From Flavivirga rizhaonensis (GTDB taxonomy: Bacteria; Bacteroidota; Bacteroidia; Flavobacteriales; Flavobacteriaceae), in assembly GCF_004791695.1 (NCBI RefSeq), contig NZ_SRSO01000035.1:1-45303 (forward strand): 45,303 nucleotides of DNA, given 5' to 3'. Below the pieces are notes generated by a model. That model searched no databases. It had not been told where the DNA came from and worked only from the letters and a program-made list of their open reading frames with translations. Positions 30,559-39,335 of the stretch are shown here, in pieces; position 1 is the stretch's first letter; every line of letters starts with the position of its first letter. The position numbers and the translations under genes were made by a program.

Positions 30559-31969
30559 AAAATACTTCTGCAGTTTAATCTTTGTATTACTAAGTTGCAT
30601 TGGTATTTCTCAAACATTTGTTCCAGATGATAGTTTTGAACAAAAATTAATAAATCTAGGTTACGATTCCGGTCCTTTAGATGATTTTGTACCAACTGCA
30701 AATATAAGCGGTATTACAGATTTAAATATTGATTTTGATATTGTTGATGGCTTGATTATATCAGATCTTACAGGTATTGAAGACTTTTCTGCATTAGAAA
30801 CACTTAGTTGTCAATCTAACAATCTTACAAGCATAGACGTTACACAAAACACAAATCTATCTCAGTTATTTTGCGGTAATAATCAACTAACCAGCTTAGA
30901 TGTTACACAAAATTCAAGTTTACGAATTTTATGGTGTAATTCTAATCAAATAGCCAATCTAAATGTCACTCAAAATTCTAATTTGATTTCATTAAGATGT
31001 GAAAATAATCTGCTTACAAATTTAGATGTGACTCAAAACCCTAGATTGAATGTTTTTGTTTGTGAAAATAACCAAATTACGTCATTAAATGTATCTCAAA
31101 ATAGTACACTAAATAGATTTCAATGTGGTAATAATCTATTAATCAATCTAAACGTTTCTAATAATTTAAGTTTGACTTTTTTTACCTGTGAAAATAATCA
31201 ACTAACCAGTTTAGAGCTTTCTGTAAATACCCAACTCGCAAACTTAAATTGTGCTCTTAATCAATTAACAGAATTAAATCTATCTAATAATTCCAATTTA
31301 ACAGAACTGAATTGTAGTAATAATAACTTGTGTAGATTAAATATTAGAAATGGTAATAATGGCAATATTACTTTAATGGATTTTAGGTCTAATCCTGATT
31401 TAAATTGTGTTGTTGTTGACAACCCTTCTGGGAATCATTCAACCTGGCTGCCAGTTACTTTTTCTAATTACATAGCATCTCAAAATGATTGCAGTAATTT
31501 TGTTAATGTAGATTCACTTGACAATGTGGTAACTAGTACTTCTTATACTTTGCCTGCTCTAACAAATGGGACTTATTTTATGCAATCTGGAGGGAATGGT
31601 ATACAACTTAATACCGGAGATACTATTACAAGTTCACAAACTATTTATATTTATAACGAAACCACTTGTGATAATAATGAGTCTAGTTTTAGTGTGCTAA
31701 TTATCGATGAAGATTATTACATTCCCAAATACTTCACGCCTAATAACGATGGCAGCCATGATTTTTGGCAAGTTTTCGATACTAATAACTCGATTAAAAT
31801 GACTCATATTTTTGATAAGTATGGTAAACTTTTAAAATCATTACCTCCAAACTCTCTTGGTTGGAATGGTACTTTTAATGGACATCCCTTGAGTACTGAT
31901 GATTACTGGTACGCGATCACTCTTAACTCTGGTGAGGTTATCAGAGGCCATTTTGCTTTAAAACGCTAA
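30545..31969 (+). CDS. LRR-type surface protein with T9SS type-B sorting domain
   Basis: 474 residues. A signal peptide is followed by about ten 20-21-residue leucine-rich units of the pattern NLTSLDVTQNxxLxxLxCxNNQ (about 85-285), with a Cys in nearly every repeat. The C-terminal part (about 395-474) matches the gliding-motility-associated type-B CTD: YYIPKYFTPNNDGSHDFW, IFDKYGKLLKSLPP, GWNGTFNGHPLSTDDYWYAI, ending RGHFALKR. It is therefore exported by the type IX system to the cell surface. It overlaps the OmpA-like gene by 14 nt and may be translationally coupled to it. Confidence 0.9.
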   Translation: MWVNRKYFCSLIFVLLSCIGISQTFVPDDSFEQKLINLGYDSGPLDDFVPTANISGITDLNIDFDIVDGLIISDLTGIEDFSALETLSCQSNNLTSIDVTQNTNLSQLFCGNNQLTSLDVTQNSSLRILWCNSNQIANLNVTQNSNLISLRCENNLLTNLDVTQNPRLNVFVCENNQITSLNVSQNSTLNRFQCGNNLLINLNVSNNLSLTFFTCENNQLTSLELSVNTQLANLNCALNQLTELNLSNNSNLTELNCSNNNLCRLNIRNGNNGNITLMDFRSNPDLNCVVVDNPSGNHSTWLPVTFSNYIASQNDCSNFVNVDSLDNVVTSTSYTLPALTNGTYFMQSGGNGIQLNTGDTITSSQTIYIYNETTCDNNESSFSVLIIDEDYYIPKYFTPNNDGSHDFWQVFDTNNSIKMTHIFDKYGKLLKSLPPNSLGWNGTFNGHPLSTDDYWYAITLNSGEVIRGHFALKR

Positions 31970-31970
31970 T

Positions 31971-32414
31971 TCATTCTTTAATCATGGCAATGTGTGGAAT
32001 ATCATCTTCTAAATATTCCCCTCCAATAGCTTTAAAGCCTAAATTAGTATAGAATTTTGTTAAATATACTTGAGCCGATATTTTTATTAAAGATGTATTA
32101 AAATGTTCTGAAATAGCTTTAATAGATGCTTCCATGATGTTATAACCATATTTATAAGCACGTTCGCTTTTAATTACCACAACTCTGCCAATACTAGGTT
32201 CTTTAAAATAATCTCCTGGTTTAAAAATACGCGTATAAGCCACTAGTTTTTCTTCTTTAAAACCTAAAACATGTAGTGCTTTTTGATCTTTTCCATCAAT
32301 ATCTTGATACACACAATCTTGCTCAACTACAAATACTTCACTTCGTAATTGTAATAAACTATACAGTTCTAGTTTAGTTAATTCTTCGAATGTTTTTACT
32401 TCTATTTCTAACAT
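31971..32414 (-). CDS. ElaA-type GNAT acetyltransferase
   Basis: 147 residues. The N-terminal signature LRSEVFVVEQDCVYQDIDGKD and the ending GFKAIGGEYLEDDIPHIAMIKE are diagnostic of the ElaA subgroup of GNATs. The acetyl-CoA loop region is IGRVVVIKSERAYKYGYNIMEA. The substrate is unknown. The gene is convergent with the LRR gene (1-nt gap). Confidence 0.9.
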   Translation of the reverse strand: MLEIEVKTFEELTKLELYSLLQLRSEVFVVEQDCVYQDIDGKDQKALHVLGFKEEKLVAYTRIFKPGDYFKEPSIGRVVVIKSERAYKYGYNIMEASIKAISEHFNTSLIKISAQVYLTKFYTNLGFKAIGGEYLEDDIPHIAMIKE

Positions 32415-32423
32415 ATTTTATCT

Positions 32424-32506
32424 GTCATTCGAAGGAATAAGAGACTTAACAATCTTATCATTTTAATTTTAACAGATTCTTCAGTCGTACCTCCTTCTGA
32501 ATAACA
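32424..32506. repeat. Dispersed palindromic repeat
   Basis: GTCATTCGAAGGAATAAGAG on the left and ACAGATTCTTCAGTCGTACC with TGAATAAC on the right, similar to 11270-11358. Confidence 0.55.
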
Positions 32507-32513
32507 CTTATTA

Positions 32514-33431
32514 TCAATCCTGTACAATCACATCTTTAACATCATCCTTACCAAATTCTGGCTGAATATTTACGTGATTAATATCATATTTATTGAATAC
32601 TAAGTATTCAATTTCATGTAAAATAACATCAAATTGAGATAAGGTAATATCATTATTAAAATCAATATGTGCTTCTAAATGAATTTCTTCTTCATTTAGC
32701 TGCCAAACATGAACATGATGTACATTTTTAATACTATCAAAAGCATTGATTTCAGCTACTATTTGTTTTAAAGGAATATCATCCGGAGTAAATAACATTA
32801 AAACTTTTGTAGATCTTTTTAATAAATCAAAACCCATCCAAATTAAATAAAGTGCTATCACAAATGTTAATACACTATCTACCCAATATAACTCATAATA
32901 TTTCATTAACAAACCGCCTATTAGTACAGCTACACTAGCCATCATATCTGTTAATAAATGCAGATAAGCGCTTTTCATATTCATATTTGCCTTAGAATCT
33001 TTTTTTAATAAAAGCACACTAAAACCATTAGCTACGATTCCTAAAAGGGATAACCAAATAACTAAATTAGATTCTATTTCTTCTGGATTTTGAAATCTTT
33101 TTATAGCCTCAATTATTAATAAAATAGCAACAATTATTAAAGTAGCTGCATTTATAAATGCAGCTAAAATTTCTGCTCGTTTATAACCAAATGTTCTGTG
33201 AATAGACGCTTTTTTTTTCGATAATTTATTAGCTACATAACTTATAATTAAAGAGAGTACATCACTAAAATTATGTAAGGCATCACTTAATAACGCTAAA
33301 CTACCAGAAACAATACCTCCTACTACTTGCGCAATAGTAATAAGTATATTTAATAAAATTGATATAAAAAGATTACGTCCTTTTAGGTCGTTATGAGAAT
33401 GAGAGTGATTATGAGTATGTGAATGACCCAT
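32514..33431 (-). CDS. Cation diffusion facilitator (CzcD-like) efflux transporter
   Basis: 305 residues. A His-rich N-terminus (GHSHTHNHSHSHND) is followed by six membrane segments within about 20-205. The intramembrane zinc site HxxxD occurs in DALHNFSD (His53, Asp57) and again in HLLTD. The cytoplasmic C-terminal domain (about 210-305) has HHVHVWQL and HLEAHIDF. It exports Zn2+ or Co2+ in exchange for protons. No metal-responsive regulator is adjacent. Confidence 0.93.
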   Translation of the reverse strand: MGHSHTHNHSHSHNDLKGRNLFISILLNILITIAQVVGGIVSGSLALLSDALHNFSDVLSLIISYVANKLSKKKASIHRTFGYKRAEILAAFINAATLIIVAILLIIEAIKRFQNPEEIESNLVIWLSLLGIVANGFSVLLLKKDSKANMNMKSAYLHLLTDMMASVAVLIGGLLMKYYELYWVDSVLTFVIALYLIWMGFDLLKRSTKVLMLFTPDDIPLKQIVAEINAFDSIKNVHHVHVWQLNEEEIHLEAHIDFNNDITLSQFDVILHEIEYLVFNKYDINHVNIQPEFGKDDVKDVIVQD

Positions 33432-33595
33432 TTATACCAATTTAAATTATAGAATAATGCATAAAGAAATTGAATTATTTTTAGTTATAATAAGACAAAA
33501 ATCTAAAGCATAGCCTTAGTTACGGTTTCTATTTTTAACGAAATTATAGCAAAAAAGAAACGATTTATATGTGTTATTATATATTTTGATTGGTA

Positions 33596-34030
33596 TTAAC
33601 AAGATAACGGAATTTTATCTATTCTATTTTGATGTCTACCGCCTTCAAATTCCGTATTTAAAAATGTTTCTACCATTTGCAACGCTTGTGGAATAGCGGT
33701 ATAACGAGCAGGAATACATAATATATTGGCATCATTATGTTGTCTTATAAGTTCAACAATTTCTTTAGTCCAACACAAACCGGCACGCACTTGTTGGTAT
33801 TTGTTAGCTGTCATAGCAACACCATTAGCACTACCACAAATTAAAATGCCAAAATCTACTTTTTTATTCTCAACATCTTGAGCTACCGGATGTACAAAAT
33901 CTGGATAATCTACACTATCATTTGCATCGGTTCCGTAGTTATTAACCGTGTAACCTTTTCCTTCTAAATAGTCTTTAATAGCAAATTTATAATCTGTTCC
34001 TGCGTGATCGTTTCCTATAGAAATTGTCAT
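33596..34030 (-). CDS. rpiB: Ribose 5-phosphate isomerase B
   Basis: 144 residues of the RpiB/LacAB family. NDHAGTDYK at the N-terminus carries Asp8/His9, the nucleophile region CGSANGVAM has Cys65, and the C-terminal GGRHQNRIDKI contains the phosphate-binding Arg/His. It interconverts ribose 5-phosphate and ribulose 5-phosphate in the cytoplasm. The Cys-Gly-Ser-Ala-Asn variant of the CGTGxG loop is slightly unusual. Confidence 0.92.
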   Translation of the reverse strand: MTISIGNDHAGTDYKFAIKDYLEGKGYTVNNYGTDANDSVDYPDFVHPVAQDVENKKVDFGILICGSANGVAMTANKYQQVRAGLCWTKEIVELIRQHNDANILCIPARYTAIPQALQMVETFLNTEFEGGRHQNRIDKIPLSC

Positions 34031-35163
34031 GATTTTATTATCTTGTTTTATAAGGTATAAAGGTACTAACTATATATTAAAAATCATTCATGTCTTTTGT
34101 TAGATAATATGATAGCTTCACTATTAGAATAAAGAACAAAGGCTTGTGTGTAACTAACTTACAAACAGAATTATTCATTCAGGTTAGCTTATCTTTAAAT
34201 TAAATAAGCTTGATTATCATACTTTTACAAATGAATATAATTTCAAACTAAACTTAAAAATTTATGTTAATTACTCTTATTAACGATGTGTGTTATTTTA
34301 TTCATTACTTGTTAATAAGTGTTCATTACTTTCTAAAAGAAAAATATTGTTATTCCATTTATTTTTTCAATCAAAAACTAACATGACATTACCAAAAATT
34401 TAAATTATTTTTTTTGGCAATGTTATTAGACTAAAAATATTAGATATGAACATGAAAATTAAATATAGTTATTAGAAAAAGTGGTTCGTTTTAGTTGTTA
34501 ACAACTGTGAATATAAAATTTAAAATCATTAAAAATGAACCTATTAAAATAAATTCAATTGTTAATTAACTATTAATAGAACGTAAATTAATTATTATCA
34601 AAATAAAACTTAAAAAAGTTATCCTAGCTATTAACACCCTATAATAACCACCATTATTTTTTTAAATTTTAAAAAGAAAATAGTAATATAATATATAATG
34701 TGGATAACTCTGTTTTTTTATTTAAATACTCCAATTTTTTCAAAATGTAAAAAATTTTTGCTTGTTTTTTCTTCTCATTATATCTAAAACGTACAAAACT
34801 GATATTAATCGTTTTATTTAGATTTTGTTTATAAAATGAAATTTGAATTTTATTCTGTTTATAGTTTGTTTTATTTAATATAATAGTACTTGTAATAATC
34901 AGAGACTTAAAAATTAAATTAAATGACTCTACGGAGTTATTTTAGCTCCAAGTTTTAAACTTTACGAGTATTAAATATTTTGATTGTATAATAAAATTTG
35001 ATATAAAATATTCTTTGTTTGTTAATAATAAGAAAAAACTTACATTTAATATTTATTTTGACATCAAGTATATTTAGAATTTTATTTAATAGTTGCCTTA
35101 AGTATAAAAACAAAAAATCCCAGCAAAAGCCAGGATTTAATAAATTTATTAATTTTTATTTAT
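34031..35163. other. 1.1-kb AT-rich gene-free region with a DnaA box
   Basis: No credible gene. Visible elements: a perfect DnaA box TGTGGATAA (34699-34707), the palindrome AGTTGTTAACAACT (34493-34506), and a hairpin ACATTaCCAAAAA / TTTTTGGcAATGT (34386-34423). It is one of the most AT-rich stretches of the window and could be origin-related or simply a long spacer. A terminator for the following minus-strand gene is at 35118-35142. Confidence 0.5.
35118..35142 (-). terminator. Terminator of the OmpH-like gene
   Basis: On the minus strand, AAATCCtgGC-tttt-GCtgGGATTT is followed by a T run. It lies 20 nt downstream of the gene ending at 35164. Confidence 0.7.
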
Positions 35164-35679
35164 TTACTTTTTATAAGCTTCATTTAAAGCATCTAAAACA
35201 ATTTTTGTTAAATCATTTTCATCTGTTCCATAAAGAACTGTAGCTGCAGCATCGCTAGTTCCTAAGATATAAGTATAACCATTAGTTTTTCCGTAATCTT
35301 TTACAAAGTCTTTTACTTTAATGATTAAAGAATCAATCTCAGTTTGAAAATTTTGAGTTAATTGTTGTTGCTCAAATTGCATTTGTTGTTGAAGTAGTTG
35401 TTGCTTTTGTTGCAAACCACCCATTAATTCTTGAGCTTTCTTTTTTGATGATTTTTGAGCTGTAATCTGTGTTTGTTGAACTTCTAATTGAAAAGCTTGT
35501 CCAATGCTATCAGCTTTCTTTTTAAATGCTTCTTCTTTGGTTTGAAATTTTGCTTCTAAATCTATTTTCTCTTGAAAATCATTTATAACAATGCCATTAT
35601 CTATATATCCTATTTTTTTTTCTTTTTGACAGGATGTAAAAGCCAAGGCTACTAATAATGTATAAACTATATTTTTCAT
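35164..35679 (-). CDS. OmpH/Skp-like lipoprotein
   Basis: 171 residues. Lipobox FTSC (Cys17). A central helical, Gln-rich coiled coil (about 40-115, LQQKQQLLQQQMQFEQQQ) and a C-terminal YTYILGTSDAAATVLYG match the OmpH/Skp periplasmic chaperone fold, which forms trimers with coiled-coil tentacles that hold unfolded outer-membrane proteins. Being lipid-anchored is a variant of the usual soluble form. The -7 box TACTTTTG lies upstream on the minus strand (35702-35709). Confidence 0.88.
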   Translation of the reverse strand: MKNIVYTLLVALAFTSCQKEKKIGYIDNGIVINDFQEKIDLEAKFQTKEEAFKKKADSIGQAFQLEVQQTQITAQKSSKKKAQELMGGLQQKQQLLQQQMQFEQQQLTQNFQTEIDSLIIKVKDFVKDYGKTNGYTYILGTSDAAATVLYGTDENDLTKIVLDALNEAYKK

Positions 35680-35701
35680 TTTGTTGTTTTTTAAATCCGA
35701 A

Positions 35702-35709
35702 CAAAAGTA
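35702..35709 (-). promoter_or_regulatory. -7 promoter box of the OmpH-like gene
   Basis: CAAAAGTA on the plus strand reads TACTTTTG on the minus strand, fitting TAnnTTTG, about 22 nt upstream of the ATG. Confidence 0.5.
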
Positions 35710-35905
35710 ATAAAGTAAAGCCTAAAATTGGGTAGAAATATTTTGAATTTAAATTATAACGAATTTTTATAGCTATTAATATTGTAATAATAATAATTTA
35801 TTAAAAAACAACTCATTTAAAGCGTTTTAAGAGACTTTAATGATTTTTACTAGGTTTGTTATCTTTAATAATGTAAAACTTAAATTTGATTGATATAATT
35901 AAGTT

Positions 35906-36757
35906 TTAGATGTTTTTAATGATATAAATTAAAGAAGATGCCTCCTTAGATGTTATAGCCTTTAAATTTGAAATGAATCCTATCCAAAAACCTTTGATAG
36001 GATTCATTTTTCCATGTTTATATTTTTCCGAAAGAAGACTTACATAAAAAGCATCAAAAAACATGGGTTTGATTTTTATGATTTTCATGGAAACTTTTAA
36101 AACTAATTTGGATATAGAAGTTTTATTAAAATGCCAAAGATGTCTAGGTACATCGTAAGCTGCCCAAAACTCTTTATAATATTTTGCATCATAACTTTTA
36201 TAATTAGGAACTGCAATTATTAAAGTACCATTAGGTTTTAGTAATTTTTTAAAAATTGAAATATGTTCTTCTAAATTTGGTAAATGTTCCAACACATGCC
36301 AAAGCGTAATGACATCAAAACTTAAGGGTTTTAGTTTAAAAAGCTCTTTGGTTTCATAAACAGAATTATTTGTTTTTTTATTTGCAATTTCTCGAGCTTG
36401 TTCATTTGGTTCAATTCCTGCAATTGTCCAATTATTTTGTTTAGCTGTTTTTAGAAAATCACCTGTACCAGAACCAATATCTAAAAGATTTTTTTCTTCT
36501 GAAGAAAAAGAATTAATTAATTTTAATTTCTTTTTTAAGGATACGTTTCTTATTATATGATAGATTTTTTCAAATAAATTTCGTTTGGTATCTGTATGTG
36601 AAATATAGTCTTCACTTTTATAATACTCTGGTAATTTACTTAAAGATGGTTGAGGTGTAGTTTCAAGGAAACCATATTCAGTATTTTGAATTAGTTTAAA
36701 TGTTTCATTAGAAACAGAATGATCTTTTACAGTTAAATAAGAGGAGTTATTTTTCAT
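35906..36757 (-). CDS. Class I SAM-dependent methyltransferase
   Basis: 283 residues. SAM motif I is LLDIGSGTGDFL (about 91-102), followed by IAGIEPNEQAREIA and the post-motif VITLWHVLEHLPNLEEHI. The C-terminal half carries AAYDVPRHLWHFN, typical of Methyltransf_23-type proteins in polysaccharide or quinone chemistry. The substrate is unknown. It follows mnmG on the same strand after a gap that holds a parS-like palindrome. Confidence 0.88.
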   Translation of the reverse strand: MKNNSSYLTVKDHSVSNETFKLIQNTEYGFLETTPQPSLSKLPEYYKSEDYISHTDTKRNLFEKIYHIIRNVSLKKKLKLINSFSSEEKNLLDIGSGTGDFLKTAKQNNWTIAGIEPNEQAREIANKKTNNSVYETKELFKLKPLSFDVITLWHVLEHLPNLEEHISIFKKLLKPNGTLIIAVPNYKSYDAKYYKEFWAAYDVPRHLWHFNKTSISKLVLKVSMKIIKIKPMFFDAFYVSLLSEKYKHGKMNPIKGFWIGFISNLKAITSKEASSLIYIIKNI

Positions 36758-36812
36758 TAGAAATAGATTCTGAACTAAGTTCAGAATGATAAAAATTAAA
36801 ATTTAGTAAAAC

Positions 36813-36826
36813 GTTCCACGTGGAAC
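36813..36826. promoter_or_regulatory. parS-like site 1
   Basis: GTTCCACGTGGAAC is a perfect 14-bp palindrome matching the centre of the bacterial ParB-binding parS consensus. It lies between mnmG and the methyltransferase gene. Confidence 0.75.
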
Positions 36827-36835
36827 ACTCAAAAA

Positions 36836-38707
36836 TCATCTACCCATATAAACTAATAATACAGAAATATCATTAGGTGAAACACCACTAATTCTTGATG
36901 CTTGTGACACAGTTGTTGGTTGTATTTTTCTTAGTTTTTCACGTGCTTCAAAACTCATAGATTTTATTTTAGAGTAGTCAAAATTCTCTGGGATTTTTAC
37001 ATACTCTAGCCTACTTAATTTATCAGCATTATTTTTTTCTTTAGCTATATAGCCAGAATATTTTACTTGAATTTCTGCTTGTTCTATAACCTCATTATCT
37101 AAATTATTAGCTTGAATATATTCTTCTACAGCTTTAAATTTCCGAACATCATCTATAGTAATATTTGGTCTCGAAAAGATCTTAAACATCTTATCAGATT
37201 GTTTTACTAAAGCCGATCTTTTAGACTCTAAAACTGGATTTGCTTCTTCTGGTTTTACACTTGTTTTAGAAAAGAAGGCTACAAATTTTTCTGCATCATT
37301 GTGTTTTTGCTCCATTCTTTTTAAGCGTTTTTCACTCGCTAAACCAAGCTCATAACCCTTAGGTGTTAATCTTAAATCCGCATTATCCTGACGTAATAAA
37401 GTTCTATATTCCGCTCTTGATGTAAACATTCTATAAGGCTCTTCTGTGCCTTTTGTAATTAGATCATCTATTAAAACACCAATGTATGCTTCATCTCTTT
37501 TTAAAGTAAAAGTATCTTTTTCTTGAACTTTTAAACTGGCATTTATACCTGCCATTAATCCTTGAGATGCGGCTTCTTCATATCCAGTAGTTCCATTAAT
37601 CTGACCTGCGAAATATAACCCATCTACAAGCTTAGTTTCTAAAGTATGTTTTAGCTGTGTAGGTGGAAAATAATCATATTCAATAGCATAACCAGGTCTA
37701 AAAAACTTAACATTTTCAAAACCAACTACAGAGCGTAATGCTTTAAATTGAACATCTTCTGGTAGAGATGTTGAGAAGCCATTTACATAAACTTCGCAGG
37801 TATTCCATCCTTCTGGTTCTATAAATAATTGATGTCTATCTTTATCTGCAAAGCGATTAATTTTATCTTCAATTGATGGACAATAACGAGGTCCTAAACT
37901 TTTAATTCTACCATTAAACATTGGAGATCTGTCAAACCCTTCTCGAAGTAAATCATGTACTTCAAGACTGGTGTAAGTCATATAGCATGAACGTTGTTTT
38001 TCCAATGGTTTTGTAATATCTAAATAAGAGAATTTCTCTGGATTATCATCTCCAGGTTGTTCAACCATTTTAGTATAATCCAAACTTCGTCCATCCACTC
38101 TGGGTGGCGTTCCTGTTTTCATTCTTCCAGATTCGAAACCTAAATCAACTAACTGTTCTGTAATTCCGGTTGCAGCTTTTTCCCCTGCTCTACCACCACC
38201 AAAATTTTTATCTCCAATATGTATTAATCCATTTAAAAAAGTGCCATTAGTCAAGACAACAGACTTGGCTTTTATCTCTATTCCTAAGGATGTTTTTACA
38301 CCAGTAACTTTTCCTTTTTTTACGATTAAAGCAGATACCATTTCTTGATAAAAATCCAAGTTAGGTGTACCTTCTAAAAGTAAACGCCAATCTTCTGCAA
38401 AACGCATACGATCACTTTGCACTCTCGGACTCCACATGGCTGGCCCTTTAGATTTGTTAAGCATTTTAAACTGTATAGCAGAGGTATCAGATACTATACC
38501 ACTGTAACCACCAAGTGCATCAATCTCTCTTACAATTTGTCCCTTAGCAATACCGCCCATAGCAGGATTACAAGACATTTGAGCAATGTTTTGAAGATTC
38601 ATAGTAATTAGTAATGTTTTGCTACCCATATTTGCAGCAGCAGCAGCAGCTTCACTTCCAGCATGTCCAGCTCCTACAACAACAACATCATACATTTCGT
38701 TAAACAT
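36836..38707 (-). CDS. mnmG: tRNA uridine 5-carboxymethylaminomethyl modification enzyme MnmG (GidA)
   Basis: 623 residues. FAD-binding GAGHAG at 12-17, the signature CNPAMGGIAKGQIVREIDALGG, RVDGRSLDYTKM, and FAGQINGTTGYEEAASQGLMAG are all intact, as is the C-terminal helical domain. With MnmE it modifies U34 of several tRNAs. In many bacteria it lies close to oriC; here it is flanked on both sides by parS-like palindromes (36813-36826, 38730-38749). Confidence 0.97.
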   Translation of the reverse strand: MFNEMYDVVVVGAGHAGSEAAAAAANMGSKTLLITMNLQNIAQMSCNPAMGGIAKGQIVREIDALGGYSGIVSDTSAIQFKMLNKSKGPAMWSPRVQSDRMRFAEDWRLLLEGTPNLDFYQEMVSALIVKKGKVTGVKTSLGIEIKAKSVVLTNGTFLNGLIHIGDKNFGGGRAGEKAATGITEQLVDLGFESGRMKTGTPPRVDGRSLDYTKMVEQPGDDNPEKFSYLDITKPLEKQRSCYMTYTSLEVHDLLREGFDRSPMFNGRIKSLGPRYCPSIEDKINRFADKDRHQLFIEPEGWNTCEVYVNGFSTSLPEDVQFKALRSVVGFENVKFFRPGYAIEYDYFPPTQLKHTLETKLVDGLYFAGQINGTTGYEEAASQGLMAGINASLKVQEKDTFTLKRDEAYIGVLIDDLITKGTEEPYRMFTSRAEYRTLLRQDNADLRLTPKGYELGLASEKRLKRMEQKHNDAEKFVAFFSKTSVKPEEANPVLESKRSALVKQSDKMFKIFSRPNITIDDVRKFKAVEEYIQANNLDNEVIEQAEIQVKYSGYIAKEKNNADKLSRLEYVKIPENFDYSKIKSMSFEAREKLRKIQPTTVSQASRISGVSPNDISVLLVYMGR

Positions 38708-38729
38708 ATTTTTTGGTTTTAAATAGACC

Positions 38730-38749
38730 TATGTTCCACGTGGAACATA
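38730..38749. promoter_or_regulatory. parS-like site 2
   Basis: TATGTTCCACGTGGAACATA is a perfect 20-bp palindrome, containing the 16-mer TGTTCCACGTGGAACA of parS. It lies just upstream of mnmG. Confidence 0.82.
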
Positions 38750-38924
38750 TTAATAATTTTAAGTTTGCAAATATACGGCGTTTCTTTAAAACGCTTATTT
38801 TAAATATCTATTTCACCTATAGTTTTAATAGATTAAAAAACATATGTTTTGAGAATTTGTGATTTAGCGAGAAAGATATTTTCAATAAAGCTTCAAAATA
38901 TTACTTTGAAATGTTTGTACTATA

Positions 38925-39335
38925 CTAAGCTAATTGCTTTATATAATAGTTTTCTTTTTCTCGCATTACTTTAGCATCAGCATCTGTTTTATCTTTATAA
39001 CCACAGTAATGAAGTATACCATGAATGATAACACGATGCAATTCTTCTTCAAAAGAAACAGAGAAATCTTTAGCATTATCTTCCACTCTTTCTATAGAAA
39101 TAAAAATATCTCCCTGTATTAATTTACCTATAGAATAATCAAAACTAATAATATCTGTTAATGTATCATGATTTAAAAATTCTACGTTTAGTTTATGAAG
39201 ATATTCATCATCACAAAACACATAATTAATTTCTTCTAATTTATAGGTTTCTTCATAAATTGTATTTAAAATCCAGCTGGAAATTTGGTCCTTATTATTT
39301 AAAGAAAAATCAGTTTCGTAATTGAAGTTAATCAT
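38925..39335 (-). CDS. ybeY: Endoribonuclease YbeY (rRNA maturation)
   Basis: 136 residues. The UPF0054 signature HGILHYCGYKDKT supplies the first two zinc-binding His; the third position is Asp-like, as often seen in this phylum. It takes part in 16S rRNA 3'-end processing. Its start overlaps the end of the DUF4175 gene by 8 nt. Confidence 0.93.
   Translation of the reverse strand: MINFNYETDFSLNNKDQISSWILNTIYEETYKLEEINYVFCDDEYLHKLNVEFLNHDTLTDIISFDYSIGKLIQGDIFISIERVEDNAKDFSVSFEEELHRVIIHGILHYCGYKDKTDADAKVMREKENYYIKQLA

Noticed and set aside
35019..35243. Plus-strand open frame in the AT-rich gap
   Set aside because: Overlaps the terminator and the 3' end of the OmpH-like gene; low-complexity composition; no family features.
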